The notes under the pieces: model-generated
Told to the model about the DNA's origin: nothing
Seen by the model: the letters and a program-made list of their open reading frames with translations, nothing else
Database searches by the model: none
Shown here: in pieces, positions 42,812-52,401 of the stretch
Layout of the letters: the number at the start of each line of letters is the position of its first letter
How positions within the stretch are numbered: the first letter of the stretch is position 1
DNA from: Martinezella hainanensis
Lineage (GTDB): Bacteria > Pseudomonadota > Alphaproteobacteria > Rhizobiales > Rhizobiaceae
Length of the DNA stretch: 64,000 bases
Reading direction: 5' to 3'
Assembly: GCF_900094555.1 (NCBI RefSeq)
Contig: NZ_FMAC01000007.1
Location: 248,001-312,000 of the forward strand
Program-made: the position numbers and the translations under genes

Positions 42812-44119
42812 TCAGCCTGCCTCATCGATCAGCCGATGAGCGGCTGAAAAGTCGTCATTCAAGGTCGACCGCAAGTTCATCCCGGCGGCGTTTGCGCGGT
42901 CGAGAACGCGATCGTACAGGGCGAGCAATGCGTCGCGCCACGAGACCGGTGTATGCGCCAGCTCACCTGACCGGCGGAGGCAATTCACACTCATCAGGCG
43001 AAGCAGCATGTCATCGCTGGCAAGCCGGCGCATTCCGCTTGCGAGCGTTTCCACCTTTCCGCCCTGAAAGGTCAGGCCGCATCCGAGCATCGAAAGTTCG
43101 TCGCCGAGAAGCGCGGTGTCCGGCAAGATCACCGGTATGCCGCTTGTCACGGCCTCGAGTGCTGCCAGTCCGAAGGGTTCCGGCACCCGGGAGGAAACAA
43201 CGAGCGCACGCGCGTCGCAAAGGATGTTCCGCATCTCGCTCTTGGACTTCCAGCCATGAATGACGACCTCCGGAAAATCCCGCTCCAGGCGAGCGCGACC
43301 GGCGCCGTCGCCTATGATCTGCAGCCTCCCACCGGCAAGCCGTGCTGCGATCGCGGCATCCTCAAATCCCTTTTCCGGCTCCAGCCGGCCGACAAAGAAA
43401 AAGTCGCGCTTCTTCCAGGGCTCCGTGGGATGGTCAAGGAAGGGCTCAACCGGATTGCGAATTGTCTCGATGTTGCCCATGTCGATCTGCCCGCGGGCGA
43501 AATATTCGCGCATGCGTTGATGCACGACGACGATATTGGCGGCAAATTGCTGGATGGGATAATAATGCTCCCTCACCATATGGCGGGCCGATCTCCAGAT
43601 CTTCTCATGGTAGCCGCGCTTGTCGCAGTTTGTCGCCAGACAGCCGAGCGACATCGGCGTCAACGGGCAGACCTGGCTTCTGCGGTAATTGGCAAACCCA
43701 CCGTTCGGGCAGGAGAGGAAATAGTCGTGAGCGTGCAGGACGACACGGTCGCGAACCGGCCACAAAGCCCGAAAAATAGATGGCGACAGGATCTTCGACC
43801 AGCCATGGACATGATAGATGGTGCCCTTGGTATCGACGCGCGACATCAGAGCATTGAGCCCGTCATAGGCTTGACGGCTGTAAAGGCCGCTGGCAAGCGC
43901 GCTGAGACGTGGCTGCTGCATCAGCGGCTGCGCTGCCAGATTGATGGTGTCAGATGCCGGTCTTTCGGAGCCGGCGCTATCGCCGGCGAAATAGGTCACG
44001 GCGACCCCGGCTTCCTGCAGCAAGGTAGCTGAAAGTATCGCAAGATTCGACGCTCCGCCTATCTTGGCGGAGCGGTCGTTGATGACGACGATGCGATCGA
44101 GGCCGGATGAGCGCGCCAC
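42812..44119 (-). CDS. GT4-family glycosyltransferase
   Basis: A 435-aa GT-B fold glycosyltransferase. The N-domain has VVINDRSAKIGGASNLAILS (Gly-rich acceptor loop) and VLHAHDYFLSCPNG. The C-domain has FFFVGRLEPEKGFEDAAIAA, then RVPEPFGLAALEAVTSGIPV, the EPFG(L)xxLEA nucleotide-sugar-binding motif of GT4 (EX7E type). It acts at the cytoplasmic face to add a sugar to the lipid-linked repeat. I favour the GTG at 44119, which follows the upstream stop by 4 bp. A longer frame to 44260 runs back through the Wzc-GT2 3' end and is unlikely. Confidence 0.88.
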   Translation of the reverse strand: MARSSGLDRIVVINDRSAKIGGASNLAILSATLLQEAGVAVTYFAGDSAGSERPASDTINLAAQPLMQQPRLSALASGLYSRQAYDGLNALMSRVDTKGTIYHVHGWSKILSPSIFRALWPVRDRVVLHAHDYFLSCPNGGFANYRRSQVCPLTPMSLGCLATNCDKRGYHEKIWRSARHMVREHYYPIQQFAANIVVVHQRMREYFARGQIDMGNIETIRNPVEPFLDHPTEPWKKRDFFFVGRLEPEKGFEDAAIAARLAGGRLQIIGDGAGRARLERDFPEVVIHGWKSKSEMRNILCDARALVVSSRVPEPFGLAALEAVTSGIPVILPDTALLGDELSMLGCGLTFQGGKVETLASGMRRLASDDMLLRLMSVNCLRRSGELAHTPVSWRDALLALYDRVLDRANAAGMNLRSTLNDDFSAAHRLIDEAG

Positions 44120-44123
44120 TGGA

Positions 44124-47100
44124 CTATTCCAATGCTTCGATGTTCTGCGGCGCCAGTCTGCCCTTGAGCAGATCGCGAAGCGCGATGACATTGCCCTTGA
44201 GGCGACCCTTGCGATCGACCCAGGGTTCCGGTCGCAACACCTTGACGAGGTTGGCTGCAAGATTGCGGCTGATCTGCATCGTTGCCTGCGGCACGCTCAT
44301 CGTGCGCTTGCGCATGAGATAAAGCGGGTTTGCTATTTGCGAATAGCCGAGACGGACACCACCCGATCGGCCACCTTTCGTGCCGAGATGAACGCCTTCG
44401 AGCTGCTTGACGCTGACAACCTGGCCATAATGGGCCACGAGCCGGCTGAAATCGACATCCTCGAGCCAGCCATAGAAGGGCAGGTTCTCATCGAAACGCA
44501 GGGCCGCGGCTTTGACGATGGCCATGCGGATCGCCATGTTGCAGCCATAGGCGTTGTAAACAGGTCGGATTTGCATTGAAGGCTCGGAGCGGCGGCGGCG
44601 CCCCGCATCGACCAGACGTAAGCCATCGCGAACGGAAATACCCGGTCCCGTAATGCCGTCGGCCAAGATGGTTCCGGTGCACATGGCGACATCGGGTTGC
44701 AACTGAAAAAGCCGTTCCGTTTCCTCGATATAGGCAGGCGTCATCAGAAAATCGTCATCGAGAAAAAGGACGATATCCGCATCCTGAACGCTGTCGAGGA
44801 TGCGATTGCGCTGACGGCAAAGCCCCCGCTCGCTGATAAGCACCCGTACCGGAATGTCGAGATTTCGCAGGCAGCTCGGATCGATGTCTTCCGGCGAGGA
44901 AAGGCAGACGACGATCTCGTCCGGCTTCCGGGTTTGGCTGGCAACATGCGGGAGGATGGACGACAGGATATCGCGGCGGCCGGAGCTTGCGATACCGAGC
45001 GTGATCTTCAGGGGGCGACCCGTTACGCTGCCCGTAAGCCGCCTTGCAGATGCACGCACCTGACGACGGTCCTGCCTGCGACGCAAAAGACGCTTATCCT
45101 GGTGGTGACGCCTCTCGTGACTGCGATTGGCGATGATGCCCAGGATATTGATCGTTGTCGTGCCGAAGCTCGCCAGTGCGTCCGACAGCCTCTCCACCGT
45201 CATCTTGTTCGTCTGCCCGACAACGACGACGATGCCCTCGAGATAGGTGCAGATGACGCGGGTATCGGCAGAATCCTCGAAAGCGGACATATCGACGATG
45301 ACGACCTTGTAGCGCCGGCGCAACAAGTCGATCTCAGCCTTCAGCGCGGGCAGATGCCCATAGCGCTGAAAAGCGGTCACGGATTTTTCGGTCTCGTCGA
45401 CGGTGACGACCGGGACACCGCCATGGGCCTGCATGACCTCGGCCTCGGGCTCGTGCTCAGCCTTCGCGACAAGCACGCCACCTTCATGGGCGACGGCATA
45501 GCGGCGCGGCACATCATTGATACTTAAGGCCTCCATGCCGAAATCCGTGCCGGCTTCGGTCACCACGCAGCTCAGTCTCGCATTGAGGAAATCGGCGTCG
45601 ACGAGCACAACGGATGCACCTTCGTGCTGGTAGAGTTGTGCGAGATTGGTTGCGATCGTGGTCTTGCCTTCGCCGGTGCCGACCGAGGTGATGCCGATCA
45701 CCATGGGTGCGTTCGGCGGGAAGGCGGAATCGATCGAGTGCTTGACGCCACGCAAGGCTTCGGAAAATTGCGAATAGGGCGTATCGAGCACGGACCTCAG
45801 CGGCAGCATCGTTCGTCGCCAGCCGGCATTGGCGGTCGCCATGCGCCCCGGCAGGAAGGACGGGCTGATGTAGACGGGCACGTGGCCGAGAGAGCTGATC
45901 CCCAATTCCCGCCGCAGCTTTTCGCTGGAGCTGACGCGACGATCGAGGCCATCCCGCAAAAGGGCCGCCATGACGCCGGCTGCAAGGCCGAGCATGGCCG
46001 TGAACGGCAGGACGAAGGAGGATTTCGGCCAGGTCTTTGCCAGCGGCACGGCAGCCGCGGTCACGACGCGAACATTGCCGAGCGGAAACGATTCCTTTTG
46101 TAGCGCGCCAATCAGCTGCTGCAGGATGCTTTCATACATCCGGCGATAGGTGGTAGCGCGGCTTTCCATCTCCGACAGCTCCACTCTTGCCAGATTCTTG
46201 TCCGTTCCGGCGTCTTTCAGCGAGGCCAATTCATCGCTGAGGAGCTTTTCCCGAGTTTTAGCGACTTCCAGATTTGCTTTATATACTGCCTGGATGCGCT
46301 CGAACTCCTTGCGCATGTCCCCCTTTATTCGATCGATTTCCTGCTGGGCAGCAATGATGGCAGGGTTATCGGCATCATATCTGCTGGTTAGGTTATTCAA
46401 CTTGATCGTGGCGCCTCCGAGATCTTCCTGAAGCTTCTGTATACGCGGATTGTTCATCGTCTCATTGACATCGCCTTCGACCTTTCCACCTGACATCAGC
46501 TGGTCGAGTGTCTCGAGTTTGGCCGATTCCGCCGCCGTTTGCGCCTTGGCTGCAACCGCCTGGCTGCTGATCTCCGATAGTTGCTGCTGATCGAGAGAGG
46601 ACGACGTGCTGATCTCCATGATGCCGTTCTTGGCGCGAAACTCCTCGACATTCATCGCTGCTTCACGTGCCTGCCGTCCGACCTCGATCAAACGCGTCTC
46701 CAGCCACTTGGCTCCGCTTTGCGCTGCGGAAGCCCGTTCCGACAGACCGGTGCTGATATAGGCCTCAGCAATCGCATTCGCCGCGTTCGCCGCTTTTTGC
46801 GGGTCGACCGAACTATATCCGATCTCAAGAATGTAGGACTGACCAACGCGCGTAACCTCGACCCTCGACAGGAAGGACGCCATGGTGCGGCGCATGAGGT
46901 CATCCTCCGTGGTTTCCGCTTTCGCGCTGCCATCGTCGCCATGCTTGAAATAGCTGAAGACTGCGCGCAGCTTGTCATGCAGCGTAGCCTGCCAGGACAT
47001 GCCGCCTACGATCTCCGGATCCTCTGTGAGATTGAGTTTCTGCACGACCGCGCGCGCAATCGCCTCGGATTTGACGATCTCGACCTGGCTCGCAATTTCC

Positions 47101-47381
47101 GCCGCTTCGATGATGACCGTTCCTGTGAAGGCATCCTGCGAGACGATGCGCCCCTGGTCGGGATCCATGACGAGCCGCGTGGTCGCCAAGTAGACTGGCT
47201 GTGTCGTCGCCATATAGAAGCCGCCGATACCGAGACCCGCCCCCGTAAACAGCGCGAAGATCATCCAATGGCGCTGCAGGAAACGCCAGACGTCGCGAAA
47301 GGAGATATATTCGCTGCCCCCTGTACCTTTGGCGTTCGAAGGAATGCTGCGCAAGCCCTTACCGATCTCGTGAATTGCCAT
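44124..47381 (-). CDS. Wzc/ExoP-like chain-length protein fused to a GT2 glycosyltransferase
   Basis: A 1085-aa fusion. Residues ~20-490: Wzz/PCP domain with flanking transmembrane helices (WMIFALFTGAGLGIGGFYMA near 45; PFTAMLGLAAGVMAALL near 475) around a long coiled coil. Residues ~550-750: BY-kinase-like ATPase with Walker A GTGEGKTT (from 568), Walker A'-like VVLVDADFLNARL and a weak Walker B (VVIVDMSAF). The usual C-terminal Tyr cluster is missing. After an Arg-rich linker, residues ~791-1085 form a GT2 domain (LKITLGIASSGRRDIL; DDD in VLFLDDDFLM; FYGWLEDVDFSR). No stop or plausible separate start lies at the junction. GGGGCG precedes the ATG at 47381. Confidence 0.9.
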   Translation of the reverse strand: MAIHEIGKGLRSIPSNAKGTGGSEYISFRDVWRFLQRHWMIFALFTGAGLGIGGFYMATTQPVYLATTRLVMDPDQGRIVSQDAFTGTVIIEAAEIASQVEIVKSEAIARAVVQKLNLTEDPEIVGGMSWQATLHDKLRAVFSYFKHGDDGSAKAETTEDDLMRRTMASFLSRVEVTRVGQSYILEIGYSSVDPQKAANAANAIAEAYISTGLSERASAAQSGAKWLETRLIEVGRQAREAAMNVEEFRAKNGIMEISTSSSLDQQQLSEISSQAVAAKAQTAAESAKLETLDQLMSGGKVEGDVNETMNNPRIQKLQEDLGGATIKLNNLTSRYDADNPAIIAAQQEIDRIKGDMRKEFERIQAVYKANLEVAKTREKLLSDELASLKDAGTDKNLARVELSEMESRATTYRRMYESILQQLIGALQKESFPLGNVRVVTAAAVPLAKTWPKSSFVLPFTAMLGLAAGVMAALLRDGLDRRVSSSEKLRRELGISSLGHVPVYISPSFLPGRMATANAGWRRTMLPLRSVLDTPYSQFSEALRGVKHSIDSAFPPNAPMVIGITSVGTGEGKTTIATNLAQLYQHEGASVVLVDADFLNARLSCVVTEAGTDFGMEALSINDVPRRYAVAHEGGVLVAKAEHEPEAEVMQAHGGVPVVTVDETEKSVTAFQRYGHLPALKAEIDLLRRRYKVVIVDMSAFEDSADTRVICTYLEGIVVVVGQTNKMTVERLSDALASFGTTTINILGIIANRSHERRHHQDKRLLRRRQDRRQVRASARRLTGSVTGRPLKITLGIASSGRRDILSSILPHVASQTRKPDEIVVCLSSPEDIDPSCLRNLDIPVRVLISERGLCRQRNRILDSVQDADIVLFLDDDFLMTPAYIEETERLFQLQPDVAMCTGTILADGITGPGISVRDGLRLVDAGRRRRSEPSMQIRPVYNAYGCNMAIRMAIVKAAALRFDENLPFYGWLEDVDFSRLVAHYGQVVSVKQLEGVHLGTKGGRSGGVRLGYSQIANPLYLMRKRTMSVPQATMQISRNLAANLVKVLRPEPWVDRKGRLKGNVIALRDLLKGRLAPQNIEALE

Positions 47382-47410
47382 GATTGTCGCCCCACATTGC
47401 TCGCTTATCA

Positions 47411-48748
47411 CTATTGAGATTGGCCGGTGTCGGCGGAAGAAAGCGCCGTGCCGTCCAGGCTTCCGGAAATGTTGTAGCGCACGTCCAGAACGTCCCCTGG
47501 CTGCAGCGCAGTCGCTTCCGATGCCTTGATCGCATTGGCTTCGTCGCCGTTGCGTGTGATCCAGTATTCCATCGGCTGAAGATCGAGCGCTTTCATGCTC
47601 TGACTTCTCGAAAGCGAAGCGCCTGAAAGCTGCAGCAGCTGCAGCGTCGTATTTCGCTTCAGTTTCGTATCCTCGATTTCGGTCTCGGTAGTCTGCAGCT
47701 GTTGTCCAGCATCGGTCTTGCGTTGACCCGTGAGATTGAGTGCATCGCGCTCGGTCTCGCTCAGCTTCTGCTTTGCCTGCATCGAAGCAACGACAAGATC
47801 CAGCTTGCCTGCCTGCATCTCGGCGACGATCCGCTCCAGCGAGGTCTTTCGCGAGGTGGTCAGGATTTTGGTGTCGACCAGCTTGGAAATGTCGCTCAAC
47901 TCGTCCTGCGCAATCTTCACCTGCTCGTCCTGCGACGACATCTTCTCATCAAGAATGTTGATTTCGTTGCGCAACAGCACTTCCAGATCCGCGGCGGCGG
48001 CGAGTTGCTGACGCAGAGCATCCGCCCTGGCATTGAACAGGTCGACTTCGCTCGTCATGATCTGCCAGATAGCCGATCCTTCGGGAGCGGCCTTGATTTC
48101 CGGCGGAAATGCGATCGCCGGCTGATCGTTAAGTTCGGCCATCAGGCGGGCCTTCCGGGCGCCAAGCTGTTTCAATTGCAGCTCCATCCGGCTGATCTCG
48201 CCGGCATAGCTGACCTGCTGCGCCTCCGAATAATCGCCGGTCTGGCTGGACCGGCGTTCACGCCCGCCCGCCATGGCAACGGCCTGCTTCACTGTCAGGC
48301 CAGGCCTGAACTCCAGCTCGCTCGGCTTTTCGACAGCACCGGACACATAGATCATCGGATATTTGACAACCTCGACCGAAGCTGTCGGCGCAAGCGCCAG
48401 ACCGGTGATCTGTTTCAGCTTCTCGCCAATATCGGCACTGATGTCTTCGACGGTCTTGTCGCCGACCTGCATTTCTCCAATCATCGGGATTGAGATCGAA
48501 CCCGATTGCGATACGACGTATTCGCCGTTCAGTGCCGTCCATTCCTTGTATTCGCCGGTTGCGGCGATCCACTCGACGATGGCGACCTTGATCCGGGCCT
48601 GAGGCCCGACATGATAGACGTCGGTGGCTGCGGCGCTCGCTATGCCGTGCATGGCTGCGCCGGAAAGAAGCAACGCCAACAACCAGGGCGCCATGAGCCG
48701 AGACGGCCTGGAGATGGAATGGTAAGCTGAAGCGCACACTCTGGACAT
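47411..48748 (-). CDS. ExoF/Wza-like polysaccharide export protein
   Basis: A ~445-aa exported protein. After a signal peptide (LMAPWLLALLLSGAAMHGIA), a Poly_export domain (~45-130: YHVGPQARIKVAIVEW, SGSISIPMIGEM) and an SLBB domain (~135-200: IYVSGAVEKPSELEFRPGLT) are followed by a long coiled coil (~205-400) and a short beta-rich tail. This layout is that of rhizobial ExoF, an outer-membrane/periplasmic export component. No lipobox Cys is visible. The start is ambiguous: ATG 48829 has a better ribosome site (GGGGAT) but adds 27 residues before the signal. It is the first gene of the minus-strand EPS operon. Confidence 0.87.
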   Translation of the reverse strand: MSRVCASAYHSISRPSRLMAPWLLALLLSGAAMHGIASAAATDVYHVGPQARIKVAIVEWIAATGEYKEWTALNGEYVVSQSGSISIPMIGEMQVGDKTVEDISADIGEKLKQITGLALAPTASVEVVKYPMIYVSGAVEKPSELEFRPGLTVKQAVAMAGGRERRSSQTGDYSEAQQVSYAGEISRMELQLKQLGARKARLMAELNDQPAIAFPPEIKAAPEGSAIWQIMTSEVDLFNARADALRQQLAAAADLEVLLRNEINILDEKMSSQDEQVKIAQDELSDISKLVDTKILTTSRKTSLERIVAEMQAGKLDLVVASMQAKQKLSETERDALNLTGQRKTDAGQQLQTTETEIEDTKLKRNTTLQLLQLSGASLSRSQSMKALDLQPMEYWITRNGDEANAIKASEATALQPGDVLDVRYNISGSLDGTALSSADTGQSQ

Positions 48749-49060
48749 GAGTCGAAATCTCGCTTTCTTGATCGCTTGCGCCATCACGCGGGAAAGGCGC
48801 CATGCAACGAGATCAGCAGCTGAACGCATAACGTGTAAATCCCCTACCGAAGCAACAGGGCTTATCATTTCTGGCAGGGAGGTAGGCGATGCTGCCGTCT
48901 CTTGGTCGGGCGAGCATATCCTTGTGTGCAGGCGCAGACCTGCAGCTAAATCTTTTGGCTACTCCCTTCGGCCATTTGTATGCCGCGGTGAACCGATGTA
49001 GGCCCTGTCGCAAAAGTTGCCGGCTGCCCAATGTTGTTTCGGCCCATGGAGGGAAGAGCA
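48749..49060. promoter_or_regulatory. Divergent promoter region between export and GT4 genes
   Basis: About 310 bp separate the ExoF-like start from the GT4 start. It should hold promoters for both the EPS assembly operon and the GT4 gene. I see no convincing ORF or operator in it. Confidence 0.35.
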
Positions 49061-50248
49061 ATGCGGGTAGCGATCGTACATTATTGGCTGGTGTCGATGC
49101 GGGGCGGAGAAAAAGTGGTCGAGGCTCTCTGCGACATGTATCCGGACGCCGATATCTTCACTCTCGTCTATGATGAAAGCCGTGTCTCCGAGAAGATCCG
49201 CGGACACAAGATTTTCACCTCCTTCCTTCAGCGAATTCCGGGTGCCGCCAAGGCCTATCAATCGCTCTTGCCGCTGATGCCCTTCGCATTGGAGAGCTTC
49301 GACCTTACCGGCTACGATCTGATCATTTCCAGCGAATCAGGCCCGGCCAAGGGCATCATCCCCCCGCCGGGGGCAACGCATGTCTGCTATTGCCATTCCC
49401 CCATGCGCTATCTTTGGGATCACTATCACTTCTATCGATCCCACGCGGGCCTCGCATCGCGGCTCGTAATGCCGATGCTTGCGCCGATGCTACGCTCCTG
49501 GGACGTCAATACGAGTATGCGGGTCGATCGCTTCGTCGCCAATTCGCATCATGTCTGCGACCGCATCGCCAAATATTATCGGCGGTCCGCGACCGTGGTC
49601 TATCCACCCGTCAATGTCGATGATTTCATGCCAGCGCCAACGACCGAGGATTTTTATCTCTGCGCCGGCCAGCTGGTTCCCTACAAGCGGATCGATCTGG
49701 CGGTCAAGGCCTTTACCCGGATGAATCGCCAGCTGGTCGTCATCGGCGAAGGCAGCGAAGCAGACGGGCTGAAACGCATCGCCGGTCCCTCGATCACTTT
49801 CCTCGGTCGGACTCCGTTTCCAATATTGAAGGAAAAACTGGCGCGCTGCCGGGCGCTGATCTTTCCCGGCGAGGAAGACTTTGGCATGGTTCCGGTGGAA
49901 GCGATGGCGAGCGGGCGGCCCGTTATCGCTTACGGAAGCGGCGGAGCGCTGGAAACAGTCGCGCCGGGAGTGACCGGCATTCTCTTCGACCAGCAGTCTG
50001 TCGACGCTCTGATCAAGGCTGTGATCGATTTCGAGGCCATGCAGCACCGCTTTCACCCGGAAACACTGCAGGCACACGCCGAACAATTCAGCACGCGCAA
50101 ATTCACCGCAAGCATGCTAGCGATCATCAATGAGGAGCTGCTGATCCGCAAGGCCGCAAGGCTCCGCAGCCACCCTGCCGTTCAGGTAGGTCGCGAGGCG
50201 CAATTGCCGGTACTTGCGATGGAGCCGCACAGCAGGACGCTTCAGTAG
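49061..50248 (+). CDS. GT4-family glycosyltransferase (mannosyltransferase-like)
   Basis: A 395-aa GT-B enzyme. N-domain: VAIVHYWLVSMRGGEKVVEA (acceptor loop), CYCHSPMRYLWDHYHFYRSH. C-domain: CAGQLVPYKRIDLAVKAFTR and FPGEEDFGMVPVEAMASGRP, the EDFGxxPxEA motif. The CHSPMRY...W pattern is typical of WbaZ/MtfB-like mannosyl/rhamnosyltransferases, so mannose or a related GDP-sugar donor is possible. GGAGGGAAGAG precedes the ATG at 49061. It is transcribed away from the EPS operon and is followed by a 411-bp gap before the signalling genes. Confidence 0.9.
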   Translation: MRVAIVHYWLVSMRGGEKVVEALCDMYPDADIFTLVYDESRVSEKIRGHKIFTSFLQRIPGAAKAYQSLLPLMPFALESFDLTGYDLIISSESGPAKGIIPPPGATHVCYCHSPMRYLWDHYHFYRSHAGLASRLVMPMLAPMLRSWDVNTSMRVDRFVANSHHVCDRIAKYYRRSATVVYPPVNVDDFMPAPTTEDFYLCAGQLVPYKRIDLAVKAFTRMNRQLVVIGEGSEADGLKRIAGPSITFLGRTPFPILKEKLARCRALIFPGEEDFGMVPVEAMASGRPVIAYGSGGALETVAPGVTGILFDQQSVDALIKAVIDFEAMQHRFHPETLQAHAEQFSTRKFTASMLAIINEELLIRKAARLRSHPAVQVGREAQLPVLAMEPHSRTLQ

Positions 50249-50659
50249 GCGTCACGGGCAGCGGCTACCAACCTCGATCGGAAGCGAACCGTGAAAGAAG
50301 CACCGATGGCGGGCATGCTTTGCGAATCAACCAACGGGCAATCGAAACCACCCGATGGAAACCCTACAACCATTACACTGCCTCCATCCCGGGAATACAA
50401 TCTTCTTGTACTTGGAATGAAACAGATAATGTCGCCGTGGCCGATTTAATCTGCACATGTCTCAGCAATCATTGCTAAATATGAAGATCTCGTAATATAT
50501 TCGCTTAAAGCGGCTGCCACGTTCTGGTAAGTTACGACTTGCGTCCGCGCGCTCGATGAGACTGCGATCGTTGATACGCATGCTCCGATGCGAATGGACC
50601 ATTTCAAACTGGACAATGGCCGGATTTTGCGTGGCCGGCTTGGGGGAGGACGAGGCCAT
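50249..50659. other. Intergenic region upstream of the signalling operon
   Basis: A 411-bp AT-richer region with no supported ORF. It presumably carries the promoter for the six-gene signalling operon. No strong dyad was noticed. Confidence 0.4.
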
Positions 50660-52357
50660 ATGCCCGAGAACCGAGTGGATCGGTCGCAGCGAATTCCATA
50701 TGAGTCCGAATCCGACAACGGTTTAGAGGCGGTGATTTCGCTTTGGGATCTCGATCTCAAACTGCTCGATTCCTCCAGGAGATTCAAAGAGCATGTCGGC
50801 CTTCCCACCCGGAACGAGGTGACACTGTGGGAAGCTTACCCGGCGCTTGCAAAACCGGCGCTTGCCGAGCTCATTCATCAGGTCATCGATACGGGTGAAC
50901 CTCGCACCATCCCGCTCGACGATCCGAGGCGGGGAAAACGCAACGTCCTCATCTCCTATATCCGGGTAGGGCTGCTGATCGTCGAAACCAACGGAGCAGG
51001 CGAGAGCCCGCCATCCGACGATAATGAAAAAGCGCGACTCATCCATCAGGCAACGCACGATGCCTTGACCGGATTGCCCAATCGCCGCCAATTCAGCGCG
51101 GCACTGGCGCAACTGCTTCCGGCGAGCGGCAAGATCGGGCCGGCGCTGATGCAGCTCGACCTCGATGACTTTAAGCCCGTCAACGACACACTTGGCCACG
51201 GCGCCGGCGACATCGTACTGAAACTCGCCGCCGAAAGAATCAAGGAGGCACTCGGCCACGGCGGAACGGTCTACCGTCTTGCCGGCGATGAGTTCGCCAT
51301 CATCCAGGTCGGCCCACAGCGGGCCTTCGAGGCGGAACGGCTGGCGGATGCGCTGGTGGCCGAATTCAAGAAGCCGTTCACGGTCAACGGCATCTCTCTC
51401 TTCGTCGGCGTCAGCGTGGGGATCGCAATTGCGCCGCGCGACGGCAACGAGGGGGAGCAGCTGATGAAGGCTGCCGACGTCGCCCTTTATGCCGCCAAGA
51501 AAGAAGGGCGGCGACGGGCGCGGACTTTCGATCCGGCCATGCTGATCGTGGTCGAGCAGAGGGAGCTGCTCCGGCGCAGCCTGCGCGTGGCGCTACAGCG
51601 CGACGAGTTCTTCATCGAATATCAGCCGCTGGTGGAGCCCCCGTCCAATGTGGTCGGCTTCGAGGCGCTGCTGCGCTGGCGACATCCGACCCTCGGGATC
51701 ATTCCGCCGGCGGCTTTCATTCCCATGGCCGAAGCCGATGGTCTCATGCGCGAAATCGGCCAGTGGATGCTGGAAGAAGCCTGCCGCGAAGCCCTGGCAT
51801 GGCCGGCCCACTATACGCTTGCAGTCAATCTTTCACCGGCGGAATTCCTGACGCCAGGCCTGACCGATCGCGTCTCTCAAACGATCGATATCGTCGGATT
51901 CCCGGCCGAGCGCCTGGAGTTGGAAATCACCGAAGGCGTGCTTCTCGAACGCACCACCAACAATCTGGACACGCTGAACACATTGAACGTTCTCGGCATA
52001 CAGATCTCCCTCGACGATTTCGGCACGGAATATTCCTCGCTCAGCTATCTCAAGAATTTTCCCTTCGATACGATCAAGATCGATCGCTATTTCATCCGCG
52101 ATCTCTTGCAGGATACCAAGAGCCAAACCATCGTACGTTCCGTGATCAGCCTTGCGCACGGCCTGGACATGCGAGTGACGGCAGAAGGTGTCGAAACGCA
52201 GCAGCAGGCAGCCTGGCTCCAGCACGAGGGCTGCGACCGTCTGCAGGGCTATAGCATCAGCCCTCCGCTCGGCGCCGACAAGCTCGATGATTTCATAAGA
52301 CAGGGTGCGCGCACTCAATCGGCCGCGACATTTGACGAATATCACGCCAGTCCGTGA
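50660..52357 (+). CDS. PAS-like-GGDEF-EAL c-di-GMP signalling protein
   Basis: A 565-aa cytoplasmic protein. Residues ~20-115 are a divergent PAS-like sensor. The GGDEF domain is ~130-290 with the active-site motif AGDEF (208-212, a variant found in active cyclases) and a preceding LDLDDFKPVNDTLGH. The EAL domain is ~305-545 with EAL at 335-337, NLSPAEF, DDFGTEYSSLSYL, KIDRYF and AEGVET. The metal-binding residues look intact, so a phosphodiesterase is plausible, with or without cyclase activity. No membrane segments are present. GGGGGAGGA precedes the ATG at 50660. It starts an operon of partner-switch genes, taking the place that the cyclase SiaD has in Pseudomonas siaABCD. Confidence 0.92.
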   Translation: MPENRVDRSQRIPYESESDNGLEAVISLWDLDLKLLDSSRRFKEHVGLPTRNEVTLWEAYPALAKPALAELIHQVIDTGEPRTIPLDDPRRGKRNVLISYIRVGLLIVETNGAGESPPSDDNEKARLIHQATHDALTGLPNRRQFSAALAQLLPASGKIGPALMQLDLDDFKPVNDTLGHGAGDIVLKLAAERIKEALGHGGTVYRLAGDEFAIIQVGPQRAFEAERLADALVAEFKKPFTVNGISLFVGVSVGIAIAPRDGNEGEQLMKAADVALYAAKKEGRRRARTFDPAMLIVVEQRELLRRSLRVALQRDEFFIEYQPLVEPPSNVVGFEALLRWRHPTLGIIPPAAFIPMAEADGLMREIGQWMLEEACREALAWPAHYTLAVNLSPAEFLTPGLTDRVSQTIDIVGFPAERLELEITEGVLLERTTNNLDTLNTLNVLGIQISLDDFGTEYSSLSYLKNFPFDTIKIDRYFIRDLLQDTKSQTIVRSVISLAHGLDMRVTAEGVETQQQAAWLQHEGCDRLQGYSISPPLGADKLDDFIRQGARTQSAATFDEYHASP

Positions 52358-52401
52358 GTTTCTGAAGCGCATTTCATTTGGGAATTTCTCGAAGGGGTAC
52401 C

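Noticed and set aside
47702..48493. 263-codon plus-strand frame opposite the ExoF-like gene
   Set aside because: Antisense of a coiled-coil coding region, rich in Leu/His/Asp; no start site.
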